From Anaerolineae bacterium (GTDB taxonomy: Bacteria > Chloroflexota > Anaerolineae > 4572-78 > J111), in contig JAGRBZ010000028.1 of NCBI GenBank assembly GCA_020433805.1, positions 1-37,192 of the forward strand: DNA of 37,192 nt. Reading direction: 5' to 3'. Numbering within the stretch: position 1 is the stretch's first letter; the number at the start of each line of letters is the position of its first letter. The translations under genes and the position numbers were made by a program. The notes below the pieces were generated by a model. The model ran no database searches. It was not told the DNA's origin and saw nothing but the letters and a program-made list of their open reading frames with translations. This document shows positions 23,139 through 30,049 of this stretch, one piece after another.

Positions 23139-24395
23139 CTATCCGTTCCTCAACACAATCGAACTGTTAATTCCACCAAAGCCAAAGGAATTGCTCAAGG
23201 CTATAGTGATGGCGGCGGGTTGGCTCTCGCGTCCCGCAAAACGGCATCGTTTATCCAGAGGCTGGTCCAGGTTCAAATTCGGATGCACAAAGCCTTCTTT
23301 CATCTGGATGAGGGTGGCGATGGCCTCAACCACGCCAGCAGCGCTTAAACAATGGCCGGTCAGGCTCTTGGTTGAATTCAGCCATACCTGGGATACGGTA
23401 TCGCCAAATAGTTCTCTGATGGCGGCAATTTCCGCTTCGTCACCTAAAAGTGAGGCCGTGCCGTGGGTGTTGATATATTCGACGTCCGCTACTGACATCT
23501 CGGCCGCATGAAGCGCCTGTTTCATGGCCCGCGCCTCCCCGGTCGCGTTGGGGTCGGTTAGCCGATTCCCATCCAGAGCCAAACCGCTGCCGACCAGTTT
23601 GGCCCACGGCCGTATCCCCCGCTGTTTGGCCAACGTTTCGTTCTCAAGGATGAGACAGCCGCTACCCTGACCATAGATGAAACCTTCTCGCGCTTGGTCA
23701 AAGGGCCGGCAGGCTTTTTCGGCTTCACGTATGGTTTTGCCACCCAAGGCCCCCAGTGATTGAAACGCCTGCACCTCCAGCGGCGACAAATCCATCATGG
23801 CCCCAATCACCACACACACGTCGGCCACCCCCCACTGAATAAGCCGACTGCCTTGGATCAGCCCCACGTTGCCGCTGGCCGAAGCCCCGCCTACGGTCAG
23901 CCCTTCGCCACGAATCCCTAAGAGTTCACTCACCACGCCGACCTGATCCGTATCCAAAAAATGTACTCCATACCGGGGCGGGAGATATTCCAGGGTATCG
24001 TGATACTTCTGTTGCAGGTCATAGCCATAGCGCTGGTTGAGATTCTGACCGGCCACCACCAGGCTGATGCGTGAAGCCTCAACCGCGGCGTCCGTTAACT
24101 GCGCTTGATGCCAGGCCTCCACGGCCGTGACCACCGAACTCTGGACCGGGAGCGGTGCCCGCCGGGTAAATGCTCTGGCACGCTGGTACAATGCATCAGG
24201 CATATCGCCGATTTTCGACAGGCTGGTGTCAACATCAAAGTCAGTCAGCAAGGCCGCACTGTTGAGAGGCAGTCCCATGGCTGTCGAAACCGACTTAATG
24301 CCGCTCCGCCCAGCTTTTAGGGCCGCACCAAATTCATCTATGCCCTGTCCGATTGCCGTGACAACCCCCAATCCGGTAACAACAACCTGTCTCAT
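23139..24395 (-). CDS. Decarboxylating ketosynthase (KS-DC) of the beta-branching cassette
   Basis: 418 residues, FabF-like. The nucleophile region reads VGGASASGNVG, so Ser172 replaces the condensing Cys (TACSS in true KSs). The two decarboxylation histidines remain in NTHGTASLLGD and SLTGHCLSAAG. This Cys-to-Ser form is the hallmark of the cassette KS, which decarboxylates malonyl on the donor ACP to acetyl-ACP without condensing. Its ATG overlaps the ACP stop as ATGA, so the two are translationally coupled. Confidence 0.95.
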   Translation of the reverse strand: MRQVVVTGLGVVTAIGQGIDEFGAALKAGRSGIKSVSTAMGLPLNSAALLTDFDVDTSLSKIGDMPDALYQRARAFTRRAPLPVQSSVVTAVEAWHQAQLTDAAVEASRISLVVAGQNLNQRYGYDLQQKYHDTLEYLPPRYGVHFLDTDQVGVVSELLGIRGEGLTVGGASASGNVGLIQGSRLIQWGVADVCVVIGAMMDLSPLEVQAFQSLGALGGKTIREAEKACRPFDQAREGFIYGQGSGCLILENETLAKQRGIRPWAKLVGSGLALDGNRLTDPNATGEARAMKQALHAAEMSVADVEYINTHGTASLLGDEAEIAAIRELFGDTVSQVWLNSTKSLTGHCLSAAGVVEAIATLIQMKEGFVHPNLNLDQPLDKRCRFAGRESQPAAITIALSNSFGFGGINSSIVLRNG

Positions 24396-24637
24396 TCATT
24401 GACCTTGCGGGTAAGGAGCTTCACCAATCCTTCGATATTATTGATCCCGCCAAACTCCACCAGCGGAATTTTGATCTGCAAATCTTCCATGCATTGGATA
24501 GTAATGTCAGCGCGATCCAGAGAATTGGCCCCCAAATCTTTCAGGCTGGCCTCGATGGGAATCTCGTGGCCGTTCAAATGGGCCAGCACGTCCCGGATAT
24601 TTTTCTTGACGACGTTAAACACTTCGTCTTGCGTCAT
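24392..24637 (-). CDS. Free-standing donor acyl carrier protein of the HCS cassette
   Basis: 81 residues, one carrier domain. DLGANSLDRADI holds the phosphopantetheine Ser39, a sequence typical of the cassette ACPs (AcpK/AcpC type) rather than of PKS-embedded ACPs. It carries malonyl, which the adjacent decarboxylase turns into the acetyl donor for HCS. AAAGGA precedes the ATG. Gap of 21 nt to the acyl hydrolase gene. Confidence 0.95.
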   Translation of the reverse strand: MTQDEVFNVVKKNIRDVLAHLNGHEIPIEASLKDLGANSLDRADITIQCMEDLQIKIPLVEFGGINNIEGLVKLLTRKVNE

Positions 24638-24658
24638 TTTTTAGAATGTTCCTTTCTA

Positions 24659-25633
24659 CTATTGCCCCACCGCCGACCTAAGTAACCGGTTCAGATTGCT
24701 AACATCCCGGCCAAATGGAGTCATGATTGAAAAGACCTCGGAAGCTGAGTGTTTTGCCAAATTGTACTTAACAAACGTTGCCAGCGTGCCCGACGGCCCC
24801 AAGTCAAGGTAGCTCCATGCTTGTCGGGCTTCGATCATCGCAATCGTCTGTCGAAATCGGATCGGCTCTCGAACCACCGTCCACAGGTAATCGTTGGGAA
24901 TATCAACCCGTTCCGTGGCCGCAGCGCAGCAAAAAAAGAGACGCCGGGGCGCTTGACGGGGTAGACTTTGCAAAAAATCGCAGTAGGCTGGCTTGGCCGA
25001 ATCGATTTCCGCCGAATGAAAAGCGAGCGATACCGGTAAATCTTGGGCCGTGATCTTCTCCCGTTGCAACATCTGCAAAATGGCGTCCAACTTCTCCCGG
25101 TTTGTCGAGATGACAAAATGGCTATCAAAATTGATGCCGGCCAGCGTGCTCTGCTGCCACAACCAGGGCCTCTGCTCGTACAGGGCCGGGTCAGCGAGAA
25201 TGGCCGTCATCCCGCCCGGTCGGCAATACCGCTCCAGACAGTCGGCCTGCTCGATAACGGCCAGCAGCGCCGCCTCAAAGGTCAAGGCCCCGGCTACGGC
25301 CAGAGCCGCAAAGCTGCCCAGACTGGCACCCAAAACATAGTCCGGTTCAAGCCCCTGCTCTATCAGCGCCTGGGCCAAACTGTACTCCACCAGAAAGATG
25401 GCCGGATGGCTTAGACGGGTGCGGTTAAATGGATCGCTCTTCTTGTGCGCCGGGTTATACAATTCGGCCAGCACCGATACGCCCACGCGCTCTTGAAGCA
25501 GCCGGTCGCCTTTTTCCATCCAGGCTCGAAAGTAAGGCTGTTTCTCATAAAGTTCCCGACCCATTTGGTAATAGTGCGACCCCTGGCCGGAGAACATAAA
25601 AATAACCGGTTTAGTGCGAGCCATTGACCCCAT
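24659..25633 (-). CDS. Trans-acting acyltransferase homologue, probably a PedC-like acyl hydrolase
   Basis: 324 residues, AT fold: MFSGQGSHYYQMG, nucleophile region LGASLGSFAALAVAG (Ser104, where ordinary ATs have GHSxG) and VSLAFHSAEI (His206). The Arg that binds the malonyl carboxylate in true malonyl-ATs (KRGELM in the neighbour) is Gln129 here (VIEQADCL). Loss of this Arg is known from the PedC group, which removes stalled acyl chains from PKS ACPs. The start at 25633 overlaps the preceding gene by 23 nt; a second ATG at 25624 is equally possible. An AT for a non-malonyl unit remains an alternative. Confidence 0.8.
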   Translation of the reverse strand: MGSMARTKPVIFMFSGQGSHYYQMGRELYEKQPYFRAWMEKGDRLLQERVGVSVLAELYNPAHKKSDPFNRTRLSHPAIFLVEYSLAQALIEQGLEPDYVLGASLGSFAALAVAGALTFEAALLAVIEQADCLERYCRPGGMTAILADPALYEQRPWLWQQSTLAGINFDSHFVISTNREKLDAILQMLQREKITAQDLPVSLAFHSAEIDSAKPAYCDFLQSLPRQAPRRLFFCCAAATERVDIPNDYLWTVVREPIRFRQTIAMIEARQAWSYLDLGPSGTLATFVKYNLAKHSASEVFSIMTPFGRDVSNLNRLLRSAVGQ

Positions 25634-28430
25634 TTCCGCTCAAAGTCGCGAACCGACGATTCAATAAGGCCGCGGTCTCCTGCATAAGCTTCTCGCCAAT
25701 TTCGGCTACATGCCGGTTGTGCCAATCTTCTAACGCGGTGCCTTTAACCCACTGGTTGAAAGCCCCCAAGGCCGGGCCGCAATGGACCTGATAATCGACC
25801 CGCTGCTCATCGCTGCCGGTCATCGCCAGCCGGGTGGAGTGAACAAAATACCAGCGGAAGATCAACGCCATTTTGTGCTTTGGATTGCGCTCCGCCATCT
25901 CAACCTCGGCCGGCAGGGTGCGCTGATAGTAGGCTTTGGTCTCGGCCCAGACATCATCAAAAGAGCGTTTGAAATATTTGTCCTGAATTTGACGCTGTGT
26001 CTTAGCATCGATCTCGGCCAGGCTGTTATATTGCTGATACAAAGCGTATAGTTTGTTGGCTCTAGCCGGGAAGAAGACCCCGCGCCGCAGCACCTGCACT
26101 TTGGCTCCCAGTTCGAACATATCCCCGGCCGGGGCGTACGTCGTGTCCTGAACATTGATGCCTTGCAGCATGTCCTTAACCACCGCGCTCATGCCGGCCT
26201 CAACCGTACACTGGTTGATTGAGCCGGTCAGAATGAACTCGGCCCCCAGCATAAAGGCTGCGGCTGCCGCTTCCGGGGTACCGATACCTCCGGCGGCACC
26301 GACCCGGATCGGTTTGGCGTAGTTATACTGGGCCATCATCTCATTGCGCAGACTGCGCATGGCCGGCATCAACGCATACGCAACCCCCTGGTCGGTGTGA
26401 CCGCCGGAGTCAGCCTCGACACAGATATCCTCCGACATCGGCACAAAACGGCTGAGTTCGGCTTCTTCTGCTGTCAATTGGCCTTGCTCGACAAGTTTAT
26501 CGACATAGCGTTGTGGAGCAGGTTGCATAAAGAGGGTTGCTACTTCGGGCCGGGAAACTTTGGCCAGAACATAGTTAGGCACCGTAATAGTACCATCCGG
26601 GTTGCGCCGGATGCCGGTTAGCCGATAGCGGACCAAACTGGGCGTCATCTGCATATAAGCGGCGGCTTCAATATGGCGAACGCTATAGCGTAAAAACAAA
26701 TCGACAGTCTGCGCTTCGATCTCCGGCTGGATCAGGTTGGCCAGCAGATTCATGCCATAGGCTTGGTCTTCATCCAGAGTAGACTGGATATAGCGCAAAT
26801 CGGCCTCGATTTCAGCCGGCGACATGCCGCCGGTGCCTAAATAACCGATCATCCCGGCCTTGCCCATCGCCACAACCAACTCCTTAGAAGCGATGCCTTT
26901 GTACATTGCCCCGGCAATGTAGGCGTACTTCAAGCCGTAGTCGGCTTTGAAGGTCGCGCTTCCTAAAGATTCGGCCGTTATCTGGGCGTGGAACGGAGCG
27001 GCGGCTTGATGCCCGTTAGTCGGGGGTACTCTATCGATGGTATCGATTTCATCGTTGGCGCTTGCCTCGTCGGTGGCTGTTTCCACCTCAGCAACCGCTT
27101 CTGCTATTTTGTCTTCAACAGCGGCCTCGTCTACGACGCTCCCCGCTGCGATAGGCTCAGCCGTGGCCGGCAAGGTAGATGTGCCCATCAACTGACCCGC
27201 TTGATCCACCAAGTTTGCAGCGTCGATCATATGCCAGCCGGCGGCTTGCAACCAGGCATCAAGTTGATGATGGCTCAGAGCAGACAATTGGGAAAAAGTC
27301 GTTATGCCCTTTTCATGCAGAAGCGCTTCAAGCTTCGGCCCGATTCCCTTGATTTGTTGCAGATTATCCGGTTGCCCGATAGCGACCTCTTCAACCGCCG
27401 GTTCGAGCGTTACTGTTTCTTGATGATGTGTCTCATTTTCTTGAACAACCGGCTCTGGTTGCATTGTGGCTGATGTTGGCGTTACGGATGAGGCAACCTC
27501 TGTAGAACGTTCATCTGCTGACGGGTGGTCGATTTCGGCTGTCTCTTCTATGTCGATCAGAGGCGTGGCTTCTTGCCGGATGCGGCGCACCAAGCCGGTT
27601 AAAACCGCACCGGGGCCTATCTCCTCAAATTCGGTTTCACCTTTACCCAGCAAATAACGAATGCTGTCTGTCCACTGCACCGGGTGCGTGATCTGTTCAA
27701 CAACCATCTTTTTGATGGTCTCAGTCGGATTAGCGGTAGGATAAGGCCGGGCAGTAACGTTGGCAATGACCGGGATTTTCAAGGCTTTGAATTCAAACGG
27801 AGTCAGAAAGTCGGCAAAGCGCTCAGCGGCGGGCACCATGAGTTGGGAGTGAAAGGCGGCGCTAACCTGTAAGGGGATGACCAATCGCGCGCCGGCCTCA
27901 TTCAGCACCGCTTCAGCCCGGCTGATTTCGGCGGCCGGGCCCGAAATGACCGTCTGTGATGGGGCATTGTAGTTGGCCATCTCAACACCCGTTAGGCCGT
28001 TTGCTTGTAGCGCTTCGCGCATCGGCTCAGGTGCCAGACCGATGACGGCGGCCATGCTCCCCTCTCGCGACTGGGCCATCAGTTCGCCTCGCTTTTGCAC
28101 CAGTTTTAGCCCGGTCATAAAGTCAAACGCTCCGGCGGCCAGCAAAGCGTTATATTCTCCCAGACTGTGACCGGCCACATAATCGGGTTTTTGCCCTTCA
28201 GCCAACGCTTTCAAATAATGCAAGGCATTAACCACATAGAGGGCCGGCTGCGTGTATTGGGTCTGTTTCAACTGCTGATGAGGGTTATCGAGACACAACT
28301 GCCGGATCGAATACCCCAGCAACGCCTCTATTTCCGGCTCCCAGATGGTGAACTCCGCTACTTCATCAAACAGCGCTTGCCCCATGCCTTGCTCTTGCGA
28401 GCCTTGTCCGGGAAAAATATAAACTGTCAT
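25611..28430 (-). CDS. Trans-acting malonyl-acyltransferase - helix-hairpin-helix - enoylreductase fusion (AT-ER)
   Basis: 939 residues. AT domain (1-290): IFPGQGSQEQGMG, GHSLGE (Ser89), KRGELM (Arg114, malonyl carboxylate) and AAFHS (His194), so malonyl-specific. After an acidic linker comes a helix-hairpin-helix unit (about 356-416; LQQIKGIGPKLEALLHEKGI), then a second acidic linker. The PfaD-type FMN/NADPH enoylreductase (about 475-939) shows GMIGYLGTGGMSP, VGAAGGIGTPEAAAAAFMLG and FILTGSINQCTVEAG. It loads malonyl on all AT-less modules and reduces enoyl intermediates in trans, probably at modules outside the window, since none here needs an ER. AGGAG precedes the ATG. AT-ER fusions are known; the HhH insert is unusual. 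Confidence 0.94.
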   Translation of the reverse strand: MTVYIFPGQGSQEQGMGQALFDEVAEFTIWEPEIEALLGYSIRQLCLDNPHQQLKQTQYTQPALYVVNALHYLKALAEGQKPDYVAGHSLGEYNALLAAGAFDFMTGLKLVQKRGELMAQSREGSMAAVIGLAPEPMREALQANGLTGVEMANYNAPSQTVISGPAAEISRAEAVLNEAGARLVIPLQVSAAFHSQLMVPAAERFADFLTPFEFKALKIPVIANVTARPYPTANPTETIKKMVVEQITHPVQWTDSIRYLLGKGETEFEEIGPGAVLTGLVRRIRQEATPLIDIEETAEIDHPSADERSTEVASSVTPTSATMQPEPVVQENETHHQETVTLEPAVEEVAIGQPDNLQQIKGIGPKLEALLHEKGITTFSQLSALSHHQLDAWLQAAGWHMIDAANLVDQAGQLMGTSTLPATAEPIAAGSVVDEAAVEDKIAEAVAEVETATDEASANDEIDTIDRVPPTNGHQAAAPFHAQITAESLGSATFKADYGLKYAYIAGAMYKGIASKELVVAMGKAGMIGYLGTGGMSPAEIEADLRYIQSTLDEDQAYGMNLLANLIQPEIEAQTVDLFLRYSVRHIEAAAYMQMTPSLVRYRLTGIRRNPDGTITVPNYVLAKVSRPEVATLFMQPAPQRYVDKLVEQGQLTAEEAELSRFVPMSEDICVEADSGGHTDQGVAYALMPAMRSLRNEMMAQYNYAKPIRVGAAGGIGTPEAAAAAFMLGAEFILTGSINQCTVEAGMSAVVKDMLQGINVQDTTYAPAGDMFELGAKVQVLRRGVFFPARANKLYALYQQYNSLAEIDAKTQRQIQDKYFKRSFDDVWAETKAYYQRTLPAEVEMAERNPKHKMALIFRWYFVHSTRLAMTGSDEQRVDYQVHCGPALGAFNQWVKGTALEDWHNRHVAEIGEKLMQETAALLNRRFATLSGNGVNGSH

Positions 28431-28470
28431 TTTTTATATTCTCCTATCCTAAATATGACTTACGCAGTCC

Positions 28471-28570
28471 GAGACCCTAAAGGTTTTACGAGTCGACTTC
28501 AGGACAAAATACAAGCGCGATTGCGTCAAAATTTTGCTTGATAGATAACTTGGGAAACCTTTAGGGTCTC
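28471..28570. repeat. 100-bp fold-back (MITE-like) element A
   Basis: GAGACCCTAAAGGTTT (28471-28486) is repeated perfectly inverted at 28555-28570. The interior contains GACTTCAGGACAAAATA and GCGCGATTGCGT, which align with the interior of the element at 35603-35696. ACTTACGCA lies just outside the left arm. It fills most of the 175-bp gap between the small ORF and the AT-ER gene; no gene is seen in that gap. Confidence 0.65.
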
Positions 28571-28605
28571 ATTTTTTCTAACGCGTAACGCCTACTAAAT
28601 TGATA

Positions 28606-28857
28606 TTATTCCTCGTCTTCTTCGCTATAGGCCGTTGGCGGCGAAGGGGCTATCCACACAAATAGTTCTTTAAGCAAGAAGTTCTGAATTTCAATGGCTT
28701 CAATCAAGGCGATGATTTCGTGGGAGGGTAAGCGATGGTAGTGGCATAACAAGTGGTTGCAATGCGTTTGGATCGCCTGGAGCGAAGTTTCAATTTCGCT
28801 CCAAACGTCTTCATGATTTCCGGCGGATTGAAAGGACGAATCCTCAGGTACAGCCAT
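28606..28857 (-). CDS. Small protein of unknown function, first gene of the biosynthetic operon
   Basis: 83 residues from ATG 28857, chosen because AAAAAGGAC lies at ribosome-binding distance and promoter P3 would start the transcript about 34 nt upstream. A longer reading to 28944 would translate the operator itself. The protein is predicted helical, with a Cys/His cluster (THCNHLLCHYH) that could bind a metal, and it ends in an acidic SEEDEE tail. I recognise no family. Its place directly behind the cluster-specific promoter suggests a role in regulation or as an accessory protein of the synthase. Confidence 0.7.
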   Translation of the reverse strand: MAVPEDSSFQSAGNHEDVWSEIETSLQAIQTHCNHLLCHYHRLPSHEIIALIEAIEIQNFLLKELFVWIAPSPPTAYSEEDEE

Positions 28858-28898
28858 TGTTTTGTCCTTTTTCCAGACAGTTGGATCATCGTTACTTA

Positions 28899-28974
28899 AA
28901 GATAACAGATTTAAGACAGGTTGTCTGTCCGATCTTTGGGACAATTTTGTACTAATTTTGGGACAACTTTGTCT
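28899..28974 (-). promoter_or_regulatory. Promoter P3 with double operator, upstream of the main biosynthetic operon
   Basis: Palindromes lie at 28961-28974 (AGACAA-AG-TTGTCC) and 28939-28952 (GTACAA-AA-TTGTCC). A half-site overlaps the -35-like CAGACA (28922-28927), with a 17-bp spacer and -10 TATCTT (28899-28904). It aligns base for base without gaps with P1 and P2. It probably drives 28857 down to the kinase at 15164, and it sits next to the response regulator gene. Confidence 0.8.
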
Positions 28975-28981
28975 ATAAAAG

Positions 28982-29015
28982 AAAAAGCCCCAACAGTATA
29001 TTGTCGGGGCTTTTT
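28982..29015. terminator. Strong bidirectional rho-independent terminator
   Basis: AAAAAGCCCCAACA pairs with TGTCGGGGCTTTTT (one mismatch) around a 6-nt loop, with A/T runs on both sides. It lies 15 bp past the response regulator stop (29030) and separates the sensory operon from P3. Confidence 0.85.
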
Positions 29016-29029
29016 ATGGTTTAGTTTTT

Positions 29030-30049
29030 TCAAACTGACAAGTTGTTTTCTATGGCAAATTTTATCAAACCGGGCAGATCAGATATATCCAGTTTATTCC
29101 TAATGCGCTTGCTATACGTGTAAACCGTGGCCGGTGTTACCGACAGCAAGTTCGCTATCTCCACATTGCTTTTACCCTCGACCATAAGTTGTAATACCTC
29201 CCGTTCGCGGGTTGAGAGCAACAGCAGCGGATTATCCGTCAATTCCTCCTTGGCCGTTACCGTCTGGTTAATTGCTGAACTGGCCTGCTCGATTTGGCTT
29301 TCAACCTTTTTCAATACTTGCCAGCTATTTTCTATGTGGTTGGCGATAATCGGCGAATTGTCAGGCGTAAGCATACTTTGCACAACTTCTAAATTTGATT
29401 GGATCAAGGCAATGTCTTGACGAAACTGTTGATACATATCGATGGTGGCTTCATGACTGGTTTGTTGCAACTCAATAAGCCAGGTTGTCACCGCCCTTAA
29501 CTGTTCACTTTGCTTACTCACCACGGTTAGCAATCGATCTTTTTCTTGCTGATGCCGGATACGACGCTCGATCTCGGCTTGCAGACTCTGGTTGGCCTCG
29601 GCCAATTCGGCGGTTCTGAGCTTAACGTTGTCCTCCAATGTTTCATTAGCCGTTTGCAGCTCTTGCTGCAACTGACGCAGTGTCAGATGGGTCTTAATCC
29701 TGGCGATGAGTTCGGCCTCTTCAAAAGGTTTGGAGACGTAATCGACCCCGCCCACATCAAAGGCCCGCAGCCTGTCAAACACTTCATCAAGAGCACTTAA
29801 AAATATAACCGGAATATCGCGAGTTTGTTCATCAGCCTTTAACTGCCGGCAAACCTCATAGCCATCTATTTCCGGCATCTTGATGTCAAGCAAGATCAAG
29901 TCAGGCGCTTCTTGTTGGGAAATCATCAAACCTTGGTAAGGGCTTCGCGTGGGGCGAACCTGATAGCCTTGATTTCTTAAGATGTTAACCAGTAACCGTA
30001 AATTTGCTTGAATATCATCGATAATCAAAATGGTTTGGGGTTTGATCAT
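29030..30049 (-). CDS. Two-component response regulator: REC - coiled coil - LuxR-type HTH
   Basis: 339 residues from ATG 30049, with AGGAAG upstream; a TTG at 30091 would only add residues before the REC fold. REC (1-125): ILIIDDIQANLRLL, phospho-acceptor Asp55 in LILLDIKMPEIDGYE, and VDYVSKPFEEAELI. A coiled coil follows (about 130-200), then a helical region and a C-terminal LuxR/NarL HTH (about 272-335; LSTREREVLQLMVEGKSNVE). The start lies inside the last 35 nt of the hybrid kinase gene, so the two are coupled. The kinase is the likely phosphodonor. Its position next to P3 makes it the best candidate for binding the GGACAA-N2-TTGTCC operators; that link is inference. Confidence 0.93.
   Translation of the reverse strand: MIKPQTILIIDDIQANLRLLVNILRNQGYQVRPTRSPYQGLMISQQEAPDLILLDIKMPEIDGYEVCRQLKADEQTRDIPVIFLSALDEVFDRLRAFDVGGVDYVSKPFEEAELIARIKTHLTLRQLQQELQTANETLEDNVKLRTAELAEANQSLQAEIERRIRHQQEKDRLLTVVSKQSEQLRAVTTWLIELQQTSHEATIDMYQQFRQDIALIQSNLEVVQSMLTPDNSPIIANHIENSWQVLKKVESQIEQASSAINQTVTAKEELTDNPLLLLSTREREVLQLMVEGKSNVEIANLLSVTPATVYTYSKRIRNKLDISDLPGLIKFAIENNLSV

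Noticed and set aside
23139..24395. Reading the FabF-like protein as a normal condensing ketosynthase
   Set aside because: The nucleophile Cys is Ser172 (GGASASGN) and it is coupled to the donor ACP, so decarboxylase is the right call.
28471..28570. Rho-independent terminator between the small ORF and AT-ER
   Set aside because: The 16-bp stem has a loop of about 68 nt, and the only T-run follows on the plus strand, opposite to transcription; it fits a miniature element better.
28858..28944. N-terminal extension of the 83-residue protein to 28944
   Set aside because: It would translate the P3 -10, -35 and operator; the ATG at 28857 has a proper Shine-Dalgarno and fits the predicted transcript start.
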